This document shows positions 14,737 to 22,585 of a stretch of 22,585 nucleotides of DNA, one piece after another. The translations under genes and the position numbers were made by a program. The notes beneath the pieces were generated by a model. The model was not told the DNA's origin and ran no database searches. It saw only the letters and a program-made list of their open reading frames with translations. Source of the stretch: UBA3064 sp016868095 (GTDB lineage Bacteria; Pseudomonadota; Gammaproteobacteria; Burkholderiales; Burkholderiaceae_E); contig JBEDEM010000054.1 in the NCBI GenBank assembly GCA_041175665.1, positions 1 through 22,585 on the forward strand, written 5' to 3'. Every line of letters begins with the position of its first letter. Position 1 is the stretch's first letter.

Positions 14737-16773
14737 CTAGCGATTGGCGATCGGCACGAACCAGTACAACAGGATCGCGACGCCCACAATCATGGCAATG
14801 GCGTAGTCGTAAATAAATCCGGTCTGCAGGTGTCTGATCAGGCTCGCCAGCCAGCCAATGGTTCTCGCACTGCCGTTGATCGCGACACCATCGATAATCC
14901 CCTGATCACCGGCCTTCCATAAGCCCTTACCAATCAGCCTGGCACCAGCGGCCAGCACTTTTTCGTTGAAGGCGTCGAGAAAGTATTTATGTTCCATCAG
15001 GCTAACGATGGGCTTAAGCGCCCGGCGCAAACTTGGTCCGAGCGAGGGTTGCGCAAGCGACCCCCACCAAGCGAGCACAAGACCCGCGATCATTAACCAA
15101 AAGGGCAGCGTGAACGGAGCATGGGCGACCATACCGAATACGCCGTGAAACTCAGCTCGGAACGAAGCGATCGCTGGATGCTGCGGCAGCACAGTAATCG
15201 CATCTTTGAAGAAATCGCCAATCACCATGGGCTCGATGGTGTATGCGCCAATGATGACTGAAGGGATAGCCAGCAACATCAAGGGCACGGTGACAACGGC
15301 TGGTGACTCATGCGGGACATGGGCTTTATGTTCGCTATGACCCTTGTGACCATGCCCCTCAGCATGATCGCTTGCATGAGCACTTGCATGATGGTCATCG
15401 TGCTGGGGTGATAAGTGCCAACGAGGAGCGCCGTGGAAGGCAAGGAAATACATCCGCCAGGAGTAAAGGGAGGTGATCAGCACACCTGCCACCACCACGA
15501 AGTAAGCGAAACCCGCCCCCGGCAAATTGGCGTGATGAACCGCTTCGATAATGCTGTCTTTGGAGTAAAAGCCACTGAAAAAAGGCGTTCCAACCGATGA
15601 CAAGGTCGCAAGCAGGCAGGTTAACCAGGTAATCGGCATCTTCTTGGCCAATCCGCCCATGTGACGCAAGTCTTGGTCGTGATGCATGCCGATAATGACC
15701 GAGCCTGCGGCCAGAAACAGCAAAGCTTTGAAGAAAGCGTGGGTCATGAGATGGAAAATCGCCGCATGGTAGGCCGAGGCACCAAGCGCGATCGTCATCA
15801 AACCAAGCTGCGATAAGGTGGAGTAAGCGACAACCCGTTTGATGTCGTACTGGATGATGCCCAGTAAACCCATCGACAAGGACGTTATGCCACCAATGAC
15901 CATCACGACCGACAAGGCTACGTCGGACAGCTCAAAAATCGGTGACATTCTTGCGACCATGAAAATGCCAGCCGTCACCATGGTTGCCGCGTGGATCAGG
16001 GCCGAAATTGGTGTGGGGCCTTCCATCGAATCAGGCAGCCAGACATGCAGCGGGAACTGCGCGCTTTTGCCCATAGCACCCACAAAAAGAAGAATGGCTG
16101 TGAGCGTAAGTACTGCCCAAGCCTCGCCCGGGAGAATGTGCACCGTCTTACCGACAAGATCGGGGAGCGCCGCAAACACTTCGACGTAGTCAAGGCTTCC
16201 AGTGTGATAAACAATCATGCCGATGCCAAGCGCAAAGCCGAAATCACCAACACGATTGACCAAAAACGCCTTCATATTGGCGAAAATCGCTGTCGGGCGG
16301 GTATACCAAAACCCGATCAGCAAATAGGACACCAGCCCAACCGCCTCCCAGCCGAAGAAAAGCTGAAGGAAGTTGTTAGACATCACCAGCATCATCATCG
16401 AGAAGGTGAAAAGCGATATATAAGAGAAAAAGCGCTGGTAGCCATCGTCATCTTCCATGTAGCCCATGGTGTAGACGTGAACGCACAAGGACACACTGCT
16501 GACCACCACCATCATCATGGCAGTGATCGAGTCGATCAAAAATCCAACCTCGAACTTGATCTCACCGACCTGAGCCCATTGGTAAAGCGCGCCGTTAAAG
16601 CTGTTTCCTGCCATCACATCCATCAAGGTCATCACCGAGGCAACTGCAGAAACTGCCACCAGGGTGATCGTGATGAGGGCTGAAGGGATGCGTCCTAGCG
16701 AGCGCCCAAAAAAACCTGCAAGGATTGCGCCGAGCAAGGGCGCAAAAGCAGCTACGAGATACATGGTCTTCAT
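14737..16773 (-). CDS. nuoL: NADH-quinone oxidoreductase subunit L
   Basis: The 678-residue protein is the largest antiporter-like subunit (ND5) of complex I, with its long lateral helix near the C-terminus. Motifs include FFGWEAVGLVSYLLIGFWY (Glu143), GAMGKSAQFPLHVWLPDSM (Lys236) and IKRVVAYSTLSQLGLM, the proton-path residues of the family. A histidine-rich stretch (residues 453-488, 12 histidines) sits in an inter-helix loop. ATG 16773 has AGGGG about 6 bases upstream; ATG 16764 is a less likely alternative. It follows nuoK by 9 bases and precedes nuoM by 18. Confidence 0.97.
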   Translation of the reverse strand: MKTMYLVAAFAPLLGAILAGFFGRSLGRIPSALITITLVAVSAVASVMTLMDVMAGNSFNGALYQWAQVGEIKFEVGFLIDSITAMMMVVVSSVSLCVHVYTMGYMEDDDGYQRFFSYISLFTFSMMMLVMSNNFLQLFFGWEAVGLVSYLLIGFWYTRPTAIFANMKAFLVNRVGDFGFALGIGMIVYHTGSLDYVEVFAALPDLVGKTVHILPGEAWAVLTLTAILLFVGAMGKSAQFPLHVWLPDSMEGPTPISALIHAATMVTAGIFMVARMSPIFELSDVALSVVMVIGGITSLSMGLLGIIQYDIKRVVAYSTLSQLGLMTIALGASAYHAAIFHLMTHAFFKALLFLAAGSVIIGMHHDQDLRHMGGLAKKMPITWLTCLLATLSSVGTPFFSGFYSKDSIIEAVHHANLPGAGFAYFVVVAGVLITSLYSWRMYFLAFHGAPRWHLSPQHDDHHASAHASDHAEGHGHKGHSEHKAHVPHESPAVVTVPLMLLAIPSVIIGAYTIEPMVIGDFFKDAITVLPQHPAIASFRAEFHGVFGMVAHAPFTLPFWLMIAGLVLAWWGSLAQPSLGPSLRRALKPIVSLMEHKYFLDAFNEKVLAAGARLIGKGLWKAGDQGIIDGVAINGSARTIGWLASLIRHLQTGFIYDYAIAMIVGVAILLYWFVPIANR

Positions 16774-16782
16774 AGGCCGCCC

Positions 16783-17091
16783 CTATCCCTTCAAGCTATC
16801 GAGGTTCTCAACATCAATGGTGTCGAGATTACGGAACAGCACCACAAGAATCGCCAGACCAATTGCCGATTCAGCCGCTGCAACAGTGAGGATAAAAAAC
16901 ACGAAGACCTGTCCTGCCCCATCGCCGAGGAAATGAGAGAAGGCAACAAAGTTCATGTTGACCGCAAGCAGCATTAACTCGATGGCCATCAAAATAATGA
17001 TCACATTGCGTCGATTCATGAAAATGCCGACCACACCGATCGCAAACAGAATCGCACCCAACACCAAATAGTGGGCTAGAGAAAGGCTCAT
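16783..17091 (-). CDS. nuoK: NADH-quinone oxidoreductase subunit K
   Basis: This 102-residue membrane subunit (ND4L) has three transmembrane helices. The conserved glutamates are present in IILMAIELMLLAVNMNF and in VAAAESAIGLAILV, the two intramembrane acids in the proton pathway. The length is standard. Its ATG overlaps the nuoJ stop by four bases (ATGA, 17088-17091), so translation is probably coupled. Confidence 0.97.
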   Translation of the reverse strand: MSLSLAHYLVLGAILFAIGVVGIFMNRRNVIIILMAIELMLLAVNMNFVAFSHFLGDGAGQVFVFFILTVAAAESAIGLAILVVLFRNLDTIDVENLDSLKG

Positions 17092-17693
17092 CGGTCTTTG
17101 GACTCCGCGGGCATCTTGACAAGTGACAGGCGATCGGCGGCGCGCACACGCACTTGCTCACCCGGGTTTTGATGTTTGGCATCCTTGCGCGAGCGCAGGG
17201 TCAGGGCAATCGCCGCCACCATCGCTACAAGAAGGATCGCAGCAGCAATTTCAAGCGGGTAGATGTAGTCGGTAAAGATCAGCTTGCCGAGTGCTGCCGT
17301 ATTGCTAAAGTCCGGCGGCATCTTAGGTGCATCCGCTTGGTAGACCCGAGAGAACATGCTGAATAAGACCAGCGCCATCTCAACCACGATGACAACCCCA
17401 ACGAAGGCTGCAACCGGAAGATTTCGCCAAAAACCCTTGCGCACCGCATCAAGGTTGATATCGAGCATCATCACCACGAAGAGGAACAAAACCATCACCG
17501 CACCGACGTAAACAAGGACCAGGGTGATTGCTAAAAATTCCGCTTGCAGCAAGAGCCAGATTGCGCCGCATGAGAAAAAGGTCAGCACCAAAAACAGCGC
17601 CGAGTGGACCGGATTGCGGGCGGTGATAACCCGCAGCGCCGACAGCACCGTTATGGCGCCGAACACGTAAAAGGTAATCGTAATGGGATCCAT
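17088..17693 (-). CDS. nuoJ: NADH-quinone oxidoreductase subunit J
   Basis: The 201-residue membrane subunit (ND6) has five hydrophobic segments. The conserved AITLVLVYVGAVMVLFLFVV marks helix 3, with the pi-bulge region important for coupling. An open frame reaches back to 17867 inside nuoI, but the family N-terminus (MDPITITFYVFGAITVLSAL) starts at ATG 17693 with AAGG five bases upstream, 7 bases after the nuoI stop. The C-terminal tail after about residue 165 is charged and cytoplasmic. Confidence 0.96.
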   Translation of the reverse strand: MDPITITFYVFGAITVLSALRVITARNPVHSALFLVLTFFSCGAIWLLLQAEFLAITLVLVYVGAVMVLFLFVVMMLDINLDAVRKGFWRNLPVAAFVGVVIVVEMALVLFSMFSRVYQADAPKMPPDFSNTAALGKLIFTDYIYPLEIAAAILLVAMVAAIALTLRSRKDAKHQNPGEQVRVRAADRLSLVKMPAESKDR

Positions 17694-17700
17694 GCTTGCC

Positions 17701-18207
17701 TTATCGGTAGGCTGCGTCAGCGCCACGCGCGGAAGCGATCTCTTGTTCGTAGCGATCACCGACGGCGAGCAGCATCTCTTTGGTGAAATAAAGATCGCCA
17801 CGCTTCTCGCCGTGGTACTCGTGAATATGCGTTTCCACAATTGAATCGACCGGGCAGGACTCTTCACAAAAGCCGCAGAAAATACACTTGGTCAAATCGA
17901 TGTCATAACGCGTTGTGCGCCTTGTACCGTCGTCACGTTGCTGCGATTCGATCGTGATCGCCATCGCAGGGCAAACGGCTTCACAAAGCTTACAAGCGAT
18001 ACAGCGCTCTTCGCCGTTGGGATAGCGCCGCAGCGCGTGCAGGCCACGAAAGCGAGGCGACATTGGCGTCTTCTCCTCTGGATAGAGGATTGTAATTTTT
18101 CGAGAAAACAAATACTTACCAGTGAGTTTTAAACCCTTCAAGAGCTCCAACAGCATAAAGCTCTGAAAGAAGTCTTTCACGGCTTGTGCGGGCGATGTGC
18201 TGGCCAT
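17701..18207 (-). CDS. nuoI: NADH-quinone oxidoreductase subunit I (2 x 4Fe-4S)
   Basis: The 168-residue ferredoxin-like subunit of the peripheral arm carries clusters N6a and N6b, which pass electrons toward NuoB and quinone. Both motifs are complete: CIACKLCEAVCP (Cys69, 72, 75, 79) and CIFCGFCEESCP (Cys108, 111, 114, 118). The N-terminal amphipathic region (FMLLELLKGLKLTGKYLF) should contact the membrane. A GAGGT lies eight bases before ATG 18207. It lies 11 bases after nuoH. Confidence 0.98.
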   Translation of the reverse strand: MASTSPAQAVKDFFQSFMLLELLKGLKLTGKYLFSRKITILYPEEKTPMSPRFRGLHALRRYPNGEERCIACKLCEAVCPAMAITIESQQRDDGTRRTTRYDIDLTKCIFCGFCEESCPVDSIVETHIHEYHGEKRGDLYFTKEMLLAVGDRYEQEIASARGADAAYR

Positions 18208-18218
18208 GATGTCTTACC

Positions 18219-19286
18219 TCACTTCCAAATATTCCAGGGGGTTTGCATCCACGCGGCAACAACTACCAACCAAACCAGGGTGACCGGAATGAAAATTTTC
18301 CAGCCTAGCCGCATGATTTGGTCGTAGCGATAACGTGGGAATGATGCGCGAAACCAAATAAAACATGACACCACCAAGAAGGTCTTGATGCCAAGCCAGA
18401 TCCAACCAGGGATGAAAGAGAGCGCTTCGATCGGCGCATACCAGCCACCCAAAAACATGATCGATGCCATGCACGAGATCAGAATCATGTTGGCGTATTC
18501 GGCAAGGAAAAACACCGCAAAACCCATGCCTGAGTACTCAACCATGTGACCGGCAACAATTTCTGATTCGCCTTCAACCACATCGAAAGGATGTCGGTTG
18601 GTTTCGGCCACGCCCGAGATGATGTAGACCACAAAGATCGGCAATAAGGGTAGCCAATTCCAGGAGAATAAGTTGAGTCCCATATCGGCCGCCCAACCCC
18701 TACCCTGACCCTCAACAATATCGGTGAGATTCAGGCTGCCTGACACCAGCAAGACCACCACCAGCGCAAAGCCGATTGCCAGTTCATAAGACACCATTTG
18801 TGCCGAGGCACGCAAAGCCCCAAGAAACGCATACTTGGAATTAGATGCCCAGCCAGCAATAATGACGCCATAGACCTCAAGCGAGGTGATCGCCAGCAGT
18901 AAAAGCAAACCCGCATTGACATTGGCAAGCGCCACATCCGGGCCAAAGGGGATCACGGCCCAAGCCGCCATAGCGGGCATGATGGTCATCACCGGACCAA
19001 CAAAATAAAGCACCTTGTTGGAAGCCGCCGGTGTTACGACTTCCTTCACAATCAGCTTTAAGGCATCGGCAATCGGCTGAAGTAAACCCATCGGCCCCAC
19101 CCGATTGGGCCCAAGGCGGATGTGCATGTAGCCAAGTAACTTACGCTCCCAAAGCGTGAGATAGGCCACACACAAGAGCAGCGGCAGCAGGACGCCAACA
19201 ATCTTTACCAAGGTCCAGACCACAGGCCAAGCCGGCCCGAGTACTGTCTCGCCCTGGCTTGTGATGATTTGCAAAAGATCGTTCAT
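18219..19286 (-). CDS. nuoH: NADH-quinone oxidoreductase subunit H
   Basis: The 355-residue membrane subunit (ND1) forms part of the quinone-binding chamber at the junction of the two arms. Conserved features are RLGPNRVGPMGLLQPIADAL (about residues 57-76), GWASNSKYAFLGALRASAQM followed by SYE, ETNRHPFDVVEGESEIVAG with its cluster of glutamates, and FIWFRASFPRYRYDQ near the C-terminus. Its ATG overlaps the nuoG stop (ATGA, 19283-19286), suggesting coupled translation. Confidence 0.98.
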   Translation of the reverse strand: MNDLLQIITSQGETVLGPAWPVVWTLVKIVGVLLPLLLCVAYLTLWERKLLGYMHIRLGPNRVGPMGLLQPIADALKLIVKEVVTPAASNKVLYFVGPVMTIMPAMAAWAVIPFGPDVALANVNAGLLLLLAITSLEVYGVIIAGWASNSKYAFLGALRASAQMVSYELAIGFALVVVLLVSGSLNLTDIVEGQGRGWAADMGLNLFSWNWLPLLPIFVVYIISGVAETNRHPFDVVEGESEIVAGHMVEYSGMGFAVFFLAEYANMILISCMASIMFLGGWYAPIEALSFIPGWIWLGIKTFLVVSCFIWFRASFPRYRYDQIMRLGWKIFIPVTLVWLVVVAAWMQTPWNIWK

Positions 19287-21745
19287 GCCGCACCTGCCGT
19301 CGAGACCGCGCTCGCTTCAGGCAGGCTAGCGATCACCCGAAGACTGAGTGGGGCCTCACTTAGCGGGAGTCCGCGGTTGCCGTCGATCCCCATCGGCATG
19401 CGTAAAACACCAAGCGAAACCCCGGCATCGGCCTGCGCCTGCACTTGAACCGTGTGCCTGCCATCAGAAACCTCAACCAAATAGGCCTTCGTGATGCCAT
19501 GAGCTGAGTCGGCATCTGACGGGTTATTGAGCACGCTTGGATGAACCCGAAGCGCAGGCAAACGAGCGTCGCTCGTTGACTGCAAACTTGGCGCACGTCG
19601 GACCACCCCATCACATGCGTAGATCGGAACCTCGGCGAGCCTTTCGAATCGATGGTCACCCGTGCTTGGCATGTCCTCATCGAATAGGCCGCTCACATGC
19701 TGAAGCTGGTTGCTGAGAGCACACGCGTCTGCTTTCGCGAAAGCACTTTGGCGCAAATCTTCAATGGTTTCAAAGGCTAAGGATGGTATTTGCAACAAGT
19801 CTGCAAGAACACGCAGTACTTTCCATCCAGGCCTTGCCTGTGCATAGGGCTTAACCACCGCACTGTAGGACTGGCGCCGCCCTTCCATATTGACCACGGT
19901 GCCCGATGACTCAGTGAAGCTAGCCAAAGGCAAAAGACAGTCAGCATATTGCATCATCGCTTCGCTGCGATAAGCAGAAAGCGCAATCACCGTATCGGCC
20001 GCTGACATAGCATCCAAACTTGCATTTGCGGCGGCATGATCAAACTCTGGTTCGACCTGATACAACACGAAGGCTTTGGTTGCCTGGGCAATCATTTGCT
20101 GCGAATTGGATTGCTTGCTTGCCACCGACTGAAGGCCAAGCTGCCATGCACCCACCGCATTGGCACCATCCACCAAGACTCCCAGACGCGCCTCACAATG
20201 CTCGGCAATCGCCTGAGCAAGCGCATGGATGCGGCTGTATTGGGGATGGTCTTTCGCTGCTGATCCAATCCAGACAGCTTTTCGATCGCCTGACTGCAAG
20301 GATTGAGCCATTGACTTGGCAAGTTGCATGTGTTCTGAGGACGCCGAGGCAGCAAGACGGTCAACCCAGTCTTTCATGTCGGGCGCGACCGCAGGCATTG
20401 GCTTTGCCTCAAGTGCAAGCTGGCTTCGCAACTGCTTTAAGATCAGTGCCAGCATCCGTGGCCACTGCGAGGGGGCGAGCAAAGCCTTATTCGCAACAGG
20501 CATTAGCAAGTCATCATTGACGGCGTGAATACTTGATAAAGCAAGTCCCTGTTTAGTCGCAGCACGCACTCTTGCAGCCAGCAAAGGATGGTCTTTGCGA
20601 AGGAAGCTACCGATAAGCAGTAAACGCTGCAAATGGTTTACCTCCTCGATCGCCATACCAAGCCAAGGTGCACCACTAAGACCGGCATCAGCAGCAAAGT
20701 CGATCTGGCGAAGGCGGCTGTCAATCGATGCTCCGCCCAATCCCTGAGCAATCGCAGACAACATAAACTGCTCTTCCATCGAAACATTCGGCGACACGAG
20801 CATACCGATGCTCTTTACACCATGCTGGGTTTTGACACCTTCAAGTGCATGCGCGGCATAACCAAGTGCGGTGGCCCAATCGACTTCATGCCACTGCCCA
20901 TCCCGCTTGATCATCGGAGCGCTCAAACGGTCTGCGCTGTTGAGCCCTTCGTAGGAGAAGCGATCGCGGTCTGATAACCAGCATTCATTGATCGCTTCGT
21001 TTTCCAGGGGAACGACGCGCATGACCTTATCGTGCTTGATTTGCACCACCACGTTCGAGCCTAGGGCGTCGTGCATCGCGATGGAGCGGCGGCGTGAAAG
21101 CTCCCAGGTCCGCGCACCGTAGCGAAATGGCTTGGAAGTAAGAGCACCAACCGGGCAAAGATCAATCATATTGCCCGAGAGTTCGGAGTCGACTGATCGG
21201 CCTAGGAAACTCGTAATCTCAGAGTGCTGGCCTCGATGGTTCATGCCCAATTCCATGACGCCGGCAACTTCTTGGCCAAAGCGCACACAGCGGGTGCAAT
21301 GAATGCAACGGCTCATTTCTTCAGCAGAGATCAGAGGTCCCATGCTTTTATGAAAGACCACTCGTTTTTCTTCACGATAACGCGAGCCCGAACCACCGTA
21401 GCCCACTGCAAGATCCTGCAATTGGCATTCACCGCCTTGGTCACAAATTGGACAGTCAAGCGGGTGGTTGATCAACAAAAACTCCATCACCGCTTGCTGA
21501 GCCTTTTTGGCCTTCTCGCTTGCAGTTGCGATCTTCATGCCTGGCGCAACAGGCGTCGCGCAAGCCGGTAAGGCCTTGGGTGCTTTTTCAACATCGACAA
21601 GACACATGCGGCAATTGGCCGCAATCGAAAGCTTCTTGTGATAGCAGAAATGAGGAATGTAAATCCCGAGCTTTGTTGCCGCCTGCAAGACCATGCTTCC
21701 AGGCGCAACCTCGACTTTCTGACCATCAATTTCTACTTCAACCAT
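19283..21745 (-). CDS. nuoG: NADH-quinone oxidoreductase subunit G
   Basis: The 820-residue subunit of the peripheral arm has the iron-sulfur region followed by a molybdopterin-oxidoreductase-like domain with no expected cofactor. Ligands visible are Cys34, 45, 48, 62 (2Fe-2S, N1b), His94 with Cys98, 101, 107 (4Fe-4S, N5), and Cys147, 150, 153, 197 (4Fe-4S, N4). The extra N7 cluster of the E. coli type is absent: the region after residue 212 (WELSRRRSIAMHDALGSN) has no cysteines. GGGAAGG lies about six bases before ATG 21745. The C-terminal third (after about residue 560) is poorly conserved in the family. Confidence 0.97.
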   Translation of the reverse strand: MVEVEIDGQKVEVAPGSMVLQAATKLGIYIPHFCYHKKLSIAANCRMCLVDVEKAPKALPACATPVAPGMKIATASEKAKKAQQAVMEFLLINHPLDCPICDQGGECQLQDLAVGYGGSGSRYREEKRVVFHKSMGPLISAEEMSRCIHCTRCVRFGQEVAGVMELGMNHRGQHSEITSFLGRSVDSELSGNMIDLCPVGALTSKPFRYGARTWELSRRRSIAMHDALGSNVVVQIKHDKVMRVVPLENEAINECWLSDRDRFSYEGLNSADRLSAPMIKRDGQWHEVDWATALGYAAHALEGVKTQHGVKSIGMLVSPNVSMEEQFMLSAIAQGLGGASIDSRLRQIDFAADAGLSGAPWLGMAIEEVNHLQRLLLIGSFLRKDHPLLAARVRAATKQGLALSSIHAVNDDLLMPVANKALLAPSQWPRMLALILKQLRSQLALEAKPMPAVAPDMKDWVDRLAASASSEHMQLAKSMAQSLQSGDRKAVWIGSAAKDHPQYSRIHALAQAIAEHCEARLGVLVDGANAVGAWQLGLQSVASKQSNSQQMIAQATKAFVLYQVEPEFDHAAANASLDAMSAADTVIALSAYRSEAMMQYADCLLPLASFTESSGTVVNMEGRRQSYSAVVKPYAQARPGWKVLRVLADLLQIPSLAFETIEDLRQSAFAKADACALSNQLQHVSGLFDEDMPSTGDHRFERLAEVPIYACDGVVRRAPSLQSTSDARLPALRVHPSVLNNPSDADSAHGITKAYLVEVSDGRHTVQVQAQADAGVSLGVLRMPMGIDGNRGLPLSEAPLSLRVIASLPEASAVSTAGAA

Positions 21746-21801
21746 CGCAGCCTTCCCTTGTCAGTCCTCTGCCCTTGCTGCCCGGAATCAATCGCATCCA
21801 A

Positions 21802-22584
21802 TCAAACATAGGCCGGCACCATACAGGTCTTGTGTTGAATGTGATACTCGAACTCATGCATGTAGTGCTTCAAAAAAGCCCGCACTGGCATTGCAGCAGC
21901 ATCACCAAGTGCGCATATCGTGCGCCCTTGAATGTTGTCGGCCACCGAATTCAGCATATCCAAATCTTCCTGACGACCCTGACCGTGCTCGATGCGATTC
22001 ACCATCCGATAAAGCCAACCCGTGCCCTCACGGCATGGCGTGCACTGGCCACATGACTCTTCGTAATAAAAATAAGAAAGCCTGAGCAGGCTCTTAACCA
22101 TACAACGGGTGTCGTCCATCACAATGACCGCACCCGATCCAAGCATCGAGCCAGCTTTTGCGATCGAGTCATAATCCATATCGGTCGCCATCATGATGTC
22201 AGCAGGCAACACCGGCATCGACGATCCGCCAGGAATGACAGCCTTGAGCTTACGACCATCGCGTACACCACCGGCAAGTTCAAGTAACTTGGCAAATGGC
22301 GTGCCCAGGGGAACCTCAAAATTGCCCGGCCGGTTCACATCACCGCTGACCGAGAAAATTTTGGTGCCGCCGTTGTTGGGCTTACCAGCCTCCAAAAAGG
22401 CCTGACCACCGTTTCGTATGATCCAAGGGACAGCAGCAAAGGTTTCGGTGTTATTAATTGTGGTGGGTTTGCCGTAAAGACCGAAACTTGCTGGAAATGG
22501 CGGCTTGAATCTTGGCTGGCCCTTTTTGCCTTCGAGCGACTCTAAAAGTCCGGTTTCCTCGCCACAGATATAAGCACCATAACC
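21802..22584 (-). CDS. nuoF: NADH-quinone oxidoreductase subunit F, 3' part (partial)
   Basis: The reading frame runs from the right edge of the window to TGA at 21802-21804, giving 260 C-terminal residues; the true start lies beyond the window. The first visible residues, GYGAYICGEETGLLESLEG, are the end of the FMN/NADH-binding region. The 4Fe-4S cluster N3 ligands are ESCGQCTPCREG (Cys178, 181, 184 of the visible part) and Cys224 in RTICALGD. NuoF takes electrons from NADH at FMN and passes them to NuoG. An apparent start near 22395 is an internal TTG codon, not a real start. The spacer to nuoG is 56 bases. Confidence 0.97.
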   Translation of the reverse strand, partial: GYGAYICGEETGLLESLEGKKGQPRFKPPFPASFGLYGKPTTINNTETFAAVPWIIRNGGQAFLEAGKPNNGGTKIFSVSGDVNRPGNFEVPLGTPFAKLLELAGGVRDGRKLKAVIPGGSSMPVLPADIMMATDMDYDSIAKAGSMLGSGAVIVMDDTRCMVKSLLRLSYFYYEESCGQCTPCREGTGWLYRMVNRIEHGQGRQEDLDMLNSVADNIQGRTICALGDAAAMPVRAFLKHYMHEFEYHIQHKTCMVPAYV

Positions 22585-22585
22585 A

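Noticed and set aside
15991..16683. 230-codon open frame on the plus strand opposite nuoL
   Set aside because: It lies wholly antisense to strongly conserved nuoL codons and its translation is His/Arg-rich with no recognisable domain; it is a shadow of nuoL codon use.
17694..17867. Longer NuoJ starting at 17867
   Set aside because: It would overlap most of the conserved 3' part of nuoI; the family N-terminus and a ribosome binding site lie at 17693.
22393..22395. NuoF start near 22395
   Set aside because: The frame continues to the window edge with conserved NuoF sequence (GAYICGEET), so this TTG is an internal leucine codon.

Overview
The window looks like a contig from a betaproteobacterium, most likely Burkholderiales. 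The reasons are a canonical nuo operon with a NUDIX gene right after nuoN, a TRAP carboxylate-type transporter, a CCA-encoding tRNA, and proteins of Alcaligenaceae/Burkholderiales type. This placement is from protein style only; no database search was possible. Base composition is near half GC throughout, with no obvious compositional island. One run of 98 N (7205-7302) marks an assembly gap inside a gene.

Layout. (1) 1-2283, plus strand: the end of a TRAP transporter substrate-binding protein gene, an intrinsic terminator, then the small (DctQ) and large (DctM) permease genes. (2) 2320-7368: an envelope-associated MoxR/von Willebrand cluster. A BatA-like VWA membrane protein gene points left. 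Starting only about 22 bases away and pointing right are a membrane-anchored PDZ-less HtrA-like serine protease, a MoxR AAA+ ATPase, a DUF58 protein and a second BatA/B-like VWA protein broken by the assembly gap. (3) 7606-9902, plus strand: a SAM-dependent methyltransferase with a Sec signal peptide, then an APC-family amino acid permease. (4) 9932-11691, minus strand: a spermidine-synthase-like protein with a twin-arginine leader, a 3 x 23 bp tandem repeat, tRNA-Ser(UGA), and a NUDIX hydrolase of the ADP-ribose pyrophosphatase type. (5) 11762-22585, minus strand: nuoN, M, L, K, J, I, H, G and the 3' part of nuoF, encoding respiratory complex I. Genes are tightly packed, often with 4-base stop/start overlaps.

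How the parts work together. The nuo genes form one transcription unit running right to left; the NUDIX gene, the tRNA and perhaps the spermidine-synthase-like gene follow it on the same strand with no clear intrinsic terminator between them. The MoxR/DUF58/VWA set is the classic Bat-type module thought to act as a chaperone or maturation machine at the membrane. The linked serine protease suggests an envelope quality-control or processing role.

Most of the window is well-known biology. The parts most worth a second look are the protease-MoxR-DUF58-VWA cluster with its extremely short divergent start region, two nucleotide-cofactor-fold enzymes that both appear to be exported, the 23-bp tandem repeat between the tRNA and the spermidine-synthase-like gene, a telomere-like CCCTAAT repeat covering a stop codon, and paired palindromic octamers between nuoN and the NUDIX gene.
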